Assembly: GCA_030867875.1 (NCBI GenBank)
Contig: JAOWCC010000916.1
Span: 620,001-684,000 of the forward strand
DNA from: Actinernus sp. WN-2022
Taxonomy: Eukaryota; Cnidaria; Anthozoa; Actiniaria; Actinernidae
Direction: 5' to 3'
DNA: 64,000 bases
The first letter of the stretch is position 1, and each line of letters opens with the position of its first letter. This document shows positions 22,228-32,516 of the stretch, piece by piece. The translations under genes and the position numbers were made by a program. Below the pieces are notes generated by a model. That model was not told where the DNA came from, ran no database searches, and saw only the letters and a program-made list of their open reading frames with translations.

Positions 22228-23452
22228 TATCCAAAGTAGTTCAAGTAACAGTCTGACAAATTAGGATTTTATTTGTTTCTATTCTTACATTAACACGGCC
22301 TATATCTTATTGTTATTACCAGAGTTATGGAACACATTAGTCATTGGAAGATCCCCCAAAGGTTTTTTTTTTCAGAACCAGTTCTGAAAAAGGTAAGTAC
22401 CACGTAAGTACCAGTACCACGAGTAATTATACAGACTTCTTTTCTTTTCAAATACACCTATTTAAAAAATGGTTGTCTATTTAAAAGCAACAAGCATGAA
22501 GCCAGAGCCGAAAAAGGATTTTAGTCTTTGTTTAAATTGACGAATGCAATTTAAGCTCCCTGAAAAATCTCACAAGTAAAAATTTTAAAGCCATATGATT
22601 ACTTGTTAATAATATTCATCCACGTATTTGTGCTTTTTGTCGTGATGTTATTCAAAGGCTTTTGCTTCAGTTTTTCAACTTCTCCTGGCTGTAAATGTGG
22701 AAATATCTCTTTGTTATTGTTCTATGTCATGCATTGGCCGAGTTCTAGACAACAGCCAAGAGAGCTACACAAAAGGGAATTTCAACTTTTGTATTATTGC
22801 GTTCAACGAAGGGGAACGCATCCTAATCTTGCGTTGGTCTCCATGTGGTCACGTTGGTTCACGTTAGACCACAAGCGGGAAGCTGTCGAGATGCACAAAT
22901 CTTTTGTCAACTTTTGCCTCGTTTTCATGCACGCAAAGTTCCTAAGCCTTGGGTTCCCTGTGTCGCGTGATGTCGGCGTGAACTTGCAAGCGAAGTAGTC
23001 TCTCGATCTTTGCACGTGCGACGGGAGATTGTGAGGGGACTCGATTCCTTTCCGTTTCAAACCTGGGTTATTTCGGTAAGTATTTTGCCGCTCAAACACA
23101 ATGTTACTTAAGTAAATCGTAGGAACATTTCACCAAAGCATGAGTAAACTGTGTACTATGTTTAGAGCACTTAGAAAGCCGTTCTCTGGCGGAATCAAGT
23201 CAATTCATTCAATGTGCTGAACACAAACAATCCGACCCAACGTGTCATTGTCATTGTACTTGGTGGTCAACAGAAGTAATTTATTTACATATAATAACTT
23301 CTTGGTACAATGCAAAACATGTTTCATTCAGCATGTAACATTGTAGGCCTTTTTTTCCGTTAGGCCACAAAATATGCAAAACAGGTTCTTCTCAGTCAGC
23401 TCAGACAGATGTTTCTAACAACAAATCGAACGCACTTCAATAATCTTTGATT
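22228..23452. other. No assigned gene
   Basis: Contains a perfect short palindrome TTTTTCAGAAC-CAG-TTCTGAAAAA near 22366-22391. A GC-richer patch at 22730-23050 is open on both strands (131 and 98 codons), but neither frame has a motif, so it is left unassigned. Confidence 0.3.
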
Positions 23453-23560
23453 ACCTCTAGTTGTAATAGTTTATCGTATAATTTGCCAAAATCACACATT
23501 TCTAAATTACAAAGGCTAAAGAATGCAGCAGCAAGACTGATTGCAAATACAGCGAAATAA
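23453..23560 (+). pseudogene. LINE reverse-transcriptase C-terminal fragment
   Basis: The short frame TSSCNSLSYNLPKSHISKLQ continues RLKNAAARLIANTAK before a TAA. CNSL-Y-LP and LQ-x-x-x-NAAARLI are diagnostic of the post-palm region of L2/CR1/Jockey LINE reverse transcriptases. Nothing upstream or downstream continues it. Confidence 0.7.
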
Positions 23561-24479
23561 GCAATCTGATTGCAGTTAGACAAATGTCTCACTACGCCCT
23601 GAGATCGCATAACAGTCTACTTCTGGAATACCCAAAGGGAAAAATGCTATCTACCTACCCTTTTTTCGGTTTCAGATTATACATTTTTGCCACCATATCT
23701 ACCGGTTTAGTGCATTTACACAAGACCCACCAGCCTCCAAAATAACTGTCAAATCAATCTCACTGTGAACTACAATGTATGTTGTATGCATGTGTCTATT
23801 GCGATAGCAATAGAAGCGTGAGTGTTCTACCTATACATATTGTGTTAAGGAAAAGGATCTTGCGATTTTAGACAAAATCCTACTGTAGGAGAAACATATA
23901 ATAAATTAACAAGTTCTAGTTTAGTCCACGCTCGACGCATCCAAAGTTGAGTTACTTTAATTAAATCGTTCTTTTGTTAAACTCGTTTGGTCACGAGCCT
24001 GTATTTACTAAGGTCGTTTTCGATCCATTGACAACATTGAATATAACTCATTTTTCAATAACCTGTTTGTTACAGGGAACTAATTAAGAATTGATTATAT
24101 CTTAAGCTATCGGTACCAAGCGATCCCGACAACAAGCCAATAACATTTGAGTATTTCTAATTACAGTTCCGTACTTTGTCAGGTACCAAATCCATTGAAC
24201 TTTCCATCAATGCAAATTAGTTACCAACTTCAAGTTGAATTTCTATGGAACATATCTAAAGACTCGTATAATATTTTACGCTCAAACAATGATATTTGAT
24301 TTCTAGTTTCACCTTTGACATATCTTATTTACGTTGTCGATCGTCTGGAACAGTTTTCTTTCAAGGTCAGTTTTGCGTTGTTCGGCCCACGACCTACGTA
24401 CAATAGGAGTCCATGTAAAGACACCTGCGTTGTTTGAGAATTATTCTGGTCAAAGACATCTGTTCACCACAGAGACCAT

Positions 24480-24615
24480 TGTTTGTAAATGATATAAATA
24501 CTGAACGAATACTCTTGTAAGTTGCCAGTCATTGAGACCAGTAATAAAGTGCGTTAAGATCCAACCTCGGTTGTCGTCACAGCTCTACGAGAATCCCCTC
24601 AGCTCAGGAAAAGAC
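24480..24615 (+). promoter_or_regulatory. Probable 5' LTR promoter end of Gypsy element
   Basis: A TATA box (GATATAAATA, 24490-24499) is followed about 45 bases later by AATAAA (24543), then by the 45-bp direct repeats and the gag gene. This order (TATA, polyadenylation signal, leader, gag) is that of an LTR. The LTR start was not located with confidence; TGTAGGAGAAAC near 23893 is one possibility. Confidence 0.4.
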
Positions 24616-24619
24616 TCCC

Positions 24620-24709
24620 TGACAACTGGTGAGAGAATCCGTGGTTTCGATCCCAACGAAAAAGTGACAACTGGTGAGAGAATCCGCGGTTTCGAACCTG
24701 TCGAAACGA
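24620..24709. repeat. 45-bp direct repeat in gag leader
   Basis: TGACAACTGGTGAGAGAATC begins at both 24620 and 24665, followed by CGYGGTTTCGA in both units. It lies between the LTR-like region and gag, where a primer-binding site would be expected, but a tRNA match was not established. Confidence 0.8.
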
Positions 24710-25206
24710 CGAACTGACTCAACTCTACTCTTCAACAACCAGGTAGCCTACCGCTCTCTATTTTCTTTTTTCTATGTGCCTTAGATTTCTGACTACTGGC
24801 CGTCAGCTTAACTAAGAACCATTTATTTATTTTTTCCAATAACTATAACGTCGCTACAATAGTTGGTTATTTAACCTAGATTTTCTGCTCCTACTTTTTG
24901 CTGTTATATGCTATTTTTGTTGTTCTTAGTCTGTCATGCCCATAAGCGTATTTTACATTTTCTCTAAACTGTTATCTTGAGCTTCAAACTGTTTTTACGT
25001 AGTGGGAAAACGAAAACCGCTAGTATTCCTAGCAGCAAACCTCACAAAACGTGTACTAATTGTTCAGCGAAGACCACACCAAAATCCAAACAATTAGGCC
25101 AGATGGTAGATTTAAGCCCAAATTTAACTGCACCTTCACCTTCACCTTTAACCATAACCTCCCCTCCCCACCACACTGTAATCAGTCTAGCACACCTATT
25201 CAGACC

Positions 25207-26355
25207 ATGGCTTCCACGGAAGATTTCAAAACCTTTAGTACTCAATTGAGCGAAGTGATTGAAAAATCTTTTGCCGGTATGGCGACTAGCTTATCTAAAG
25301 AAACACTAAGCCAAAACACCCAAATTGCCGCAATGCAGGATTCTTTGTTGGAAAATCACACGTTTTCAAATGGAAATCCACTACTCGCTAGGGCCCCGGT
25401 TTTTAAAGGAGATGGACAAGACCCCTTAACTTTCTAGAAGGTTGTCTGTATGCCGATTTCTGCCGCTGGAAGCCAGATAAAGTATTTAAGGGATTTCCTT
25501 TGTCCTTAGTTGGAAACGCGCGAATTTGGTACAGTTCTTTAGAAAAAGACAAAATTGCTTCCTTTGAAGAACTTAGAGCAATCTTCCTCAAGCAATTTAC
25601 CTCACCCGCAACAAATTGGGTTCTAAGACAAGAACTTGGCGATCGCAAACAAGGCAAACTCGAATCTCTAATTGATTACACATCAGATATTAAGAAGCGA
25701 TGCCAACGCCTAGGCATTCCCGTGAGCGAACGAATTCATTATTTCATTCAAGGGCTACAGCCTGAGATAAAACATTATGTGGTTCTCCAACAACCTAGAA
25801 CGTTAGAAGAAGCTGAGAACGCCGCTAAACTTAAAGCAACCATAGTTGCCCAAACCGCGCCAGCAGTAACTAAGGCTGATATTCTGGCATTACAAGAGGT
25901 TTTATCCAAAGACTTAAGACCGAACAATTACTTCCACCTTCAGTAGTTTCAGTCGCAGCTTATGAAGCCCCACAACAGTTCTATCAGTCCCGTAATCCAA
26001 CCTTTAACTCTAACTTTCCTAATTATCAACATGACAATGCGCACAACACACCTAACATACGCCAAATCATCCGCGAGGAACTAAGGCATATTTCCAGTAA
26101 TCGCGAAAACGATTCCAATTTTCATCCTAGAAACAGGCCATATTTTAACGATAGGGGAGATTTCGGTAGAACTACACGTTCAACTGATGGACAGATAATT
26201 TGCTTCAACTGTAAGAAAGTTGGATACCACTATCGCAATTGTAGGTCCTCTCGCCATTTTAATGATCCCCGCATTCCTCAAAACCAACAAAACGGTAATC
26301 AAAACCGTAGTTTTCCAGTCCGTTCCTCACAACGGCAAAATCAACATTTAAACTA
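25207..26355 (+). pseudogene. Ty3/Gypsy gag, two frameshifts
   Basis: Capsid-nucleocapsid polyprotein: MASTEDFKTFSTQLSEVIEK, ARAPVFKGDGQDPLTF, then a one-base slip at 25434 to LEGCLYADFCRWKPDKVFKG, GNARIWYSSLEKD, LKQFTSPATNWVLRQEL, and another slip near 25917 to LLPPSVVSVAAYEAPQQFYQ. The zinc knuckle at about 26201-26245 reads CFNCKKVGYHYRNC. The residue at the normal His position is Tyr, with a His directly after it. Both slips are single missing bases. No protease directly follows; the frame ends at 26350. Confidence 0.75.
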
Positions 26356-27780
26356 AAACGGGTTTTCGTGCGTCGTGAGGCTACGGAAACCGTAAACACG
26401 TTTAATGTGAACACTTCATTCGGACCAACAAACTCAGAAGAGAGAGATAACCAAAATCAAACAACGAAACACTTTACTCCGTCGACGAACTGAAAATCGG
26501 TTGAGTATTGCCAGAGTTATTGATGCTTAAACACCGTGGGAAATTTCATTTTTAGACTTAAAAAAAAACATAGCAAAACATCCAATTACTAAAAGTTTAA
26601 AAATCTATAAGATATTCAACAAAAGAGCTATGGAGCTGGTATTATCGACGCGCTATTTTTAAAAAATATGTGTGTTTCCTGCCGTTTTAAATAAATTAAT
26701 GAAACACCAACTTCTGGACCTTCTTCAACTTCTCTTCAGTAAGGCCACGTGTTTTTACGTCCGATTTCTTTCGCTTTTTTTCGCTTAATTAAGTATGATT
26801 TCTCAGACTGGAGGTCTGTGTAAGCTTCTAGGGAACAAACTGGCGTCGAAAAAAAACAAGTTTTAAGCTTCGCTGTTGATTTATAAGCGTTTTTCCTCGA
26901 TTGCCAAATCAGAATGGCAACTGTCTGGTTTTTGCCAAAACACTAAAAATGTTGTAAAAAATTAAGTATTTGTTGGATTTTCATGCGGATTGCGTGTACT
27001 TGATTGCCTTATCGATAGTTAACGGTGGAACCCTGCGCAATTTTTTTTTTAATACAGTTTTTTACGATAATGTGATTTTCGCCAACCACGTTTTTCGTCC
27101 CTGTCTGGGTACTGTCTACACACATTTAAAACACCGCTACGGAAAATCTTTTTACATAGGCTTGTTGGGCAGAGTTGGGAATTTAAGAATATGCAATCCG
27201 TTTTTGCATCTCATGAATATTTAATGAGCTAGGACTATTTGAAAATCGAAAAATGGAATTTCTCACTGAGTTTAGGCATGAATAACTCTGGCAATAGTCA
27301 ACCGATTTTCAATTGGTCGACGGGGTCGGCTTCATAACTGCAATAGATTTTTATTCGTGAATATGTATATTTTATGAGCTATGACACTTTCAAAATTCAA
27401 AAATTGAATTTTCCACTGTTTTTAACCATGAATAACTCTGTCAATACTCTACCGATTTTTAATTCGTCGACGGTATCGTACACAGGACGGGGTGGGCTTC
27501 ATAACTGCTAATATTGTAATTCATAAGTATGCATATTGAATGAGATCTCAATTTATGAATATCGAGTTTTGGGTCATGACGCCTAAATCGATACCTAACG
27601 GGGAGCCCCTGCGCAAAAAATATTTTTTGGAACGGAAAGAGATAGTCTGTCTGGGTACTGTAGACATGTTCTTGTACAACCAATAGATACTGGGAAGCCC
27701 TGCTCAATTTTGTTACGAACATGCTGTTAGTTTACCAATGTTTGTATTTCGTTTCAGCTTTTGTATGTTTACAGTGATAT
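26356..27780. repeat. Complex repeat region with inverted and direct copies
   Basis: The phrase ACTGAAAATCGGTTGAGTAT (26489-26508) is found inverted at about 27290-27325 and again at 27440-27468. The two inverted copies are part of a ~145-bp tandem unit (ATGAATAACTCTG, CCGATTTT-AATT-GTCGACGG, GGCTTCATAACTGC). A second direct pair is CCTGCGCAA (27032, 27609) with CTGTCTGGGTACTGT (27105, 27646). It may represent the ends and interior of a transposon inserted in the Gypsy element. No gene is seen. Confidence 0.6.
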
Positions 27781-27820
27781 CAACGACTTTATTTACAGTG
27801 TTATTATTTGGTATACTTAC

Positions 27821-28130
27821 TGTCTGTAAAATTGACATCATTTCTCGTTTTAACATTGCTCTTTTTTCTGTAGGGTGAACGAGAGATTTAGGAGTGCCGT
27901 TCTTTTCTTGCCGTGTTCCACTAAGATAACTGCAAGGTAAGGCACATATAGTTTTGCGTCGGACGTGGTCCATAATGTCTGTAAAATTGACATCATTTCT
28001 CATTTTAACAATGCTTTTTTTTCTGTAGGGTGAACGAGAGATTTCGAAGGAGTGACTTGCCGTTATTCTTCGACGATAACTCCAAGGTAAGGCACTTATA
28101 CTTTTATGTCGGACGTGGTTAGTAATGTAT
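27821..28130 (+). repeat. Tandem ~155-bp unit carrying a mini-exon
   Basis: TGTCTGTAAAATTGACATCA occurs at 27821 and 27977, with a third partial copy near 28126. Each complete unit contains TTTTTTCTGTAG / GGTGAACGAGAGATTT ... AAG / GTAAGGCAC. This is a polypyrimidine tract, acceptor, short exon (27874-27936 and 28029-28086) and donor. It lies directly upstream of the recombinase gene and probably represents alternative 5' untranslated exons. Confidence 0.75.
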
Positions 28131-28304
28131 GTTAAATTAACATCATTTCACATTGTATCCACCATACCCTTTTGTTCTGTACGTAAAAGTGTTAGCTAAA
28201 AGGTTGATAACAAATTAATGACAATCAACTTTCAGTCAAGACACTATATTCCCTTTTCTTTCTGTAATTCGTTTCTGAAATTGTTTAATTTATAGTTTAC
28301 AACA

Positions 28305-29084
28305 ATGACAACTTACACCTGGGGTGACGATCCCAACTGCAAAGACGTGTTTACATGGTTATGTGCAGAAAAACGTGTGGCCGAGATCTGGGGCCTTGAA
28401 TCCCTCTCCAAGCTCTGCACCTTCACTTTGAACCTCATGGAGTGCCAGAGGAAGGCCCTACAGCCTAACGTCATAACTCCCTACATGCCGGGAAAGGATA
28501 TGCCACTTTATATGAGGTCTGTCAGGGCAAGGTTGGTGGATAACGCCAAACTCCTTCTAGAAAGGCATGGGGACTAAAACGACCCACCATCCAATTCATC
28601 TTCCTCTGGTGACGATAGAGACGGAAAAAAGGATCCTCCAGCACCTGTGTCCAAAACGACATCCAGGAAGGCCATACCAAAACCAGCTGGACAGAAGGGT
28701 AAGCGCTGCCCTGTATGCAACAAAACAACCAGCCACCTGAAGGAGCACATTACCAGCAAGAAGCATGGCTGGACTGTGAAAGAGTATCTAATGTGGCGGA
28801 AAGGGGAGCGAGGTGGCTCGCGCATTAAACGCATCATGCGCAACTGCCCAAAGTGCGAGTGGAAGGGATGGAGACTTGACACCCATCTCAAGAGGGCCCA
28901 TTTCAAGGGATCCTCTACCAAGAAGGCTGACGTCCAAAAGGTCATGCTGGAGGTGACCAAGAGCGAGAGGGGCCACACGCAGGAAGAGCAAAGAAATGAG
29001 GAGGTCTCACCGTCAGAAGAAGGCACAGAAGAAGCCTGCTCCCAAATCGCAAAAGAAGCGGAGGACACGCACCCTGTCGAGTGA
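28305..29084 (+). pseudogene. Crypton-like ORF, N-terminal part with zinc fingers
   Basis: The ATG at 28305 follows an acceptor (TTTAATTTATAG). It reads TWGDDPNCKDVFTWLCAEKR, then meets an in-frame TAA at 28575, and continues in the same frame with RCPVCNKTTSHLKEHITSKK and NCPKCEWKGWRLDTHLKRAH, two C2H2-type fingers. Near 29000 the frame shifts to QKKRRTRTLSSEEESVEH. The arrangement (zinc fingers, basic/acidic linker, recombinase) fits Crypton-type elements of invertebrates. Codon use is distinctly GC-richer than the surrounding sequence. Confidence 0.6.
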
Positions 29085-29756
29085 GGAAGAGTCCGTGGAG
29101 CACGAAGCCATCGTTGCAGAATGGGAGGTGGAAGAGGGCAAGGATACAGAGGAACGCAGCGTAGAATCTGACGGTCCATCGGACTACCAGCCTGACTTGT
29201 CAGAAGGGTCGTTGTCAGATGAAATGCCCACCCCCGCTGTCCATGGCACCCTCCATCACCTTGTGCAGAAGTGGGCTGAAAATCTCTATACGCCACATGG
29301 GGGCAATAAAGATAAGAAAACCGTAACCATGATGACCCAACAGGTGCTAAAGATCGCCCATGATGTCAAAGCCTACAGTACATCAACAATGTCCGTCTTC
29401 GCCGACTCCGACCGAGTCTACAACGCCTTTTTTCGGAAGAACATCTACCATTATGACAGGGAAAAGGGGACAGGCCTCACCATCGCCACCCTGCAGGTGT
29501 ACTCACAGTCTCTGGAGGTGTTCCTCTCATACGTCCTGTCCATTCATGAGCAAGATCTGAGCAAGATCTGAGCAAGATCTGAGCAAGATCTGAGCAGTGA
29601 GCTGCGCACCGCTCTGAAGACCCTCAGGGACAGACACAAATTGTGGCGCAGCTCCTGGAAGAAGACCAAGGCAATTCAAAAAGTGGATAGGGAGTTTGAT
29701 GAGTGGAAGCGCCAAGCCACTCGCGAAGAGCTCGTCGCGGCGAGGGATGGCAGCCA
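29085..29756 (+). pseudogene. Crypton-like ORF, core-binding region
   Basis: Acidic linker (AIVAEWEVEEGKDTEERSVE), then HHLVQKWAENLYTPHGGNK, MMTQQVLKIAHDVKAYSTST, FADSDRVYNAFFRKNIYHYD, LQVYSQSLEVFLSYVLSIHE: an alpha-helical segment in the place of the SAM-like core-binding domain of tyrosine recombinases. An 11-bp repeat (29548-29591) then introduces TGA. The sense continues LRTALKTLRDRHKLWRSSWK and FDEWKRQATREELVAARDG, with one more frameshift near 29750. Confidence 0.6.
29548..29591. repeat. 11-bp tandem repeat inside the recombinase gene
   Basis: Four perfect copies of GAGCAAGATCT. Relative to a single copy this adds 33 bases, so the frame is kept, but the second codon register reads TGA and stops translation. 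Confidence 0.95.
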
Positions 29757-30305
29757 CTCCTGAGAGAAAACGCTGCTAAGGCATATACCATGGAGGAGGC
29801 GACTAAGATCCGCAACTGGCTAGTCTACATTCTCAACATGTCCAACGCCAACCGGGCTGGTCCCGTGACCGAAATAAAAGTGCGGGCACTCCAACAACTA
29901 CGGCCAGATGCGGATGGTGACTACTGCATCCCCATCGCCAACCATAAGACGGTCACCACCCATGGAGCATTAATGCTATACCTGCCTGGGGCGATTTACG
30001 ACCTCCTGCGACTCTTCATGGCCAAGGTGCCTCCACTGTTCTTGGTGGAATGGGCGGAAGACGACGACCGGCTGTTCCTCACCCAAAATGGTCGTTACGT
30101 GAGGAACAGCGAGGTGCACCACCTCCTAAAGTCCTTCGCGAGGGCCACCATGGTTACCAACACTAGGGAGGAGCCGTCGCCCTTGAAAAATCAGCTGGCG
30201 GCCACCATGGGCCACTTACCTTCCACGGCTGATGCCTCCTACAGCCTACAGGATAAGGTTCAGGAGGCAAAGAAGGGCCACAAAGCCATCGCCAATCTCA
30301 GTGGT
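29757..30305 (+). CDS. Tyrosine recombinase catalytic domain (Crypton-like)
   Basis: Open sequence LRENAAKAYTMEEATKIRNW, NMSNANRAGPVTEIKVRALQ, YCIPIANHKTVTTHGALMLY, LPLFLVEW-like FLVEWAEDDDRLFLTQNGRY and LKNQLAATMGHLPSTADASY. It fits a tyrosine recombinase: Arg in NRAGPV (box I), Lys in ANHKT, His in MGHLPSTA and the nucleophile Tyr in ADASYSL. The H-x-x-R position upstream is not clear. Such enzymes move Crypton elements by recombination without target duplications. The reading frame runs on without a stop into a Gypsy protease (30306 on). Confidence 0.65.
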
Positions 30306-30820
30306 GACAGTATGACAATAATAGGCACCATCCAAGTGCCGGTCACTATCGGATCAGAAGTGTATGAATTTCCCGCTTATGTTATTGATAATTTAGCGTA
30401 CGATGTCATACTCGGTTCACTCCCATTACCACTCTATTATTAACTTTGAGCAACATTCTATCAATTTCGGTCGGGATTCCGCAGACGGTTACAATGGTAC
30501 AGACACAGGTTGTTCAGTACACGCCGTAGCCACGTATGTTTTACTGCCTGAATCCGAAACTGTTATATCGGCTAAGCTTAATTCGTCGGTTCGCTCCTAC
30601 AGCTCAGGCCTTTCGAAGCAAACGACCAGCTCCCCGAACGCTACAACATTTCTGGAGCCGCCGCCCTAGTTTCTGTATCTACTGATGGAATAGTACGATT
30701 TAGGCTTATCAATCCGACACCCAATCCGGTGAAAATTTTCCGCAGAACTAATCTTGGGCAGTTCACCGCCCTTTTAGCACCTGTCATCGCCTTGGACATC
30801 AAGGATCCTAGCCATGCGTA
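30306..30820 (+). pseudogene. Gypsy aspartic protease and downstream region
   Basis: Reads SMTIIGTIQVPVTIGSEVYE, FPAYVIDNLAYDVILGSLPL: the flap and the terminal DVILG motif of a retroviral-type pepsin fold. After a stop at 30441 the sense resumes in other frames as HAVATYVLLPESETVISAKL and YNISGAAALVSVSTDGIVRF, FRLINPTPNPVKIFRRTNLG, the usual region between protease and reverse transcriptase. The active-site DSG/DTG block should lie upstream and was replaced by the recombinase sequence. Confidence 0.65.
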
Positions 30821-30957
30821 ACAAACTAGTACTTCACAAATACACACCCCGGGGACTAAACCCGACGTCACTGTTGACTCAACAGACACCGAACTCACTC
30901 CTGATCAAGTTATAACCCTACAGAATTTAATAAACGAATACACATACGGAGGAACAT

Positions 30958-31149
30958 CGGCCGCCAGCTACAAAGCCGGAAGCTACCGCAGAAGAAATGT
31001 ACGAGATCGAAAAGATCTTACAAAAGCGTACTCGGCGAGGTCGGAGAGAATACTTCGTAAAATGGAAGGGCTTTCCATCAAGCGAAAATTATTGGGTACG
31101 AGAACGCGATTTCGAGGATCCCGCGCTAATCCAAGATCTACCCATTTAG
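30958..31149 (+). pseudogene. Chromodomain, C-terminus of a Gypsy integrase
   Basis: Frame PPATKPEATAEEMYEIEKIL, then QKRTRRGRREYFVKWKGFPS, SENYWVRERDFEDPALIQDL and a stop at 31147. The aromatic cage pattern Y-x-IEKIL ... YFVKWKGF ... W of a chromodomain is intact. It is the C-terminal targeting module of chromovirus-like Gypsy integrases. Reverse transcriptase, RNase H and integrase core between 30820 and 30958 are deleted. Confidence 0.7.
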
Positions 31150-32291
31150 TCCCAAATTGTTACCACACGCAATACAACCCTTGCAGCACATGCACCGTAC
31201 CTCAACGCGCACTATACAATATGTATGCCTACCTGCGGCGATTTGCAATTCTATTACAGATATATATTTCACAATCCTCTTCAAAGGAGTGGCCACGGTC
31301 TCTTAGCGTATTTCCCAGTGCGCTTAACATTATATTTTTCGGTACACGTGGGCATGCATACTGTCGTCGTCATCCGCAGGGTGCATAAAGGCGCATCTTT
31401 TCATAGCGTTTTTTTGTTGTTATTATATTTTATGTATTCATTGTATTACAGTTGCGTTACTTAGTTTCACGTGTCCTTTACTAAGTTAGCGTAAATGATG
31501 CTGTATTCTCTTATAACTCATGTATTACCTCCTTCATACAACTGATGATGCAGCTTAGCCAGAACGAATACTGAACTTATGAACATGCATGTACTGTAGC
31601 AGCAACTATTCTCCCGGAAACTATACAACCACAGGGACAACTCAGAGCCCAGAGGAACAATGCGAATATGACATTATAGCAGTGACACTCTTGACCACTA
31701 GTTCAAATGGAAGCATTGAATAACTCTTAACCAGGCATGGCAACACTACTCTCGGGTAGCCCGAATACACATCGCTACTCCGTTACCAGTATGAAAATAT
31801 GAAACCTCAGGGCAAATAATATGAAATCTCAGGGCAAACATCAACCATTCTGTCAATACAACACTGCACTGTCTCCGAACAAACACAGACCAAAATAGTA
31901 TTGCCCATAAGTGATAATGATAACCTTTCAACACAGATATTTAACATCTTGCAAAGAGATCTCCGTGTGCGGTATACAGACACTTAAAATCTACTACAAG
32001 GCCACGTAGCAACGCGATCTGGCTGCTCCACTCACGCAAACAAACCTGTCTCATCCAAGACCTGCTGCTCATCAAGTTTCATTGCTATATCAAACATTAT
32101 ATTGCACGTTGACCATTCGTCATTGTTCTTTCGAACATTATATTGGACATTTAAAAGTAGTTGTACCTATAACGATATAGCATTTGCATTATTTTTTGTG
32201 TATTACTCTTCTAGTCAGATTATTAGTCGCGACTCATCCCTTTCCTCTTGTTAAAGAATTAGGAGATTGTTTTTCTCTAAGGTCAGGGGGA
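31150..32291. other. Gypsy 3' untranslated/uncertain region
   Basis: Lies between the chromodomain and the probable 3' LTR. Overlapping open frames (31062-31464, one ending in a hydrophobic run SVFLLLLYFMYSLYYSCV) are not recognisable; an envelope-like remnant is possible but unsupported. A purine tract (GGTCAGGGGGA, 32281-32291) precedes the LTR. Confidence 0.35.
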
Positions 32292-32516
32292 TGTTATGAG
32301 AATATTTACATTGTAAGCTAGAATATTGCGTTACCCATAATACTTTCGGTCTTCTTACATTCTTTATGTCCTAATCTGTTGTTGTAATCACATACCGTAC
32401 ACGCTAGAGGTATATTCCAATGTAAACGGATATCTGGGGCAGTCGAACGAGAGAGTCTCTACAGTAAAGAGCTACTCGCAATAAAGAGTGTAAATACCGA
32501 AACTACCATTTGAGTC
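32292..32516 (+). mobile_element. Probable 3' LTR of the chromodomain Gypsy
   Basis: Starts TGTTATGAGAATATTTACA just after a polypurine tract, has AATAAA at 32480 near its end, and finishes around ACTACCATTTGAGTCA. No identical partner is found upstream, so the end is approximate and the element has lost its 5' LTR or belongs to a different element from the gag at 25207. Confidence 0.5.

Noticed and set aside
22603..23099. 131- and 98-codon frames on opposite strands
   Set aside because: They overlap each other and show no domain, splice site or repeat relationship that would favour either.
24620..24709. tRNA gene or tRNA-derived SINE
   Set aside because: GGTTTCGA-x-CC resembles a T-arm, but no acceptor stem, D-arm or box A spacing is present; it is a 45-bp leader repeat.
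28574..29296. 240-codon minus-strand open frame
   Set aside because: It is antisense to the GC-richer recombinase gene; Cys/Ser/Pro-rich sense is a mirror of that coding strand.
31225..31464. Envelope-like gene after the chromodomain
   Set aside because: A hydrophobic run is present, but there is no signal peptide, cleavage site or Cys pattern to support it.
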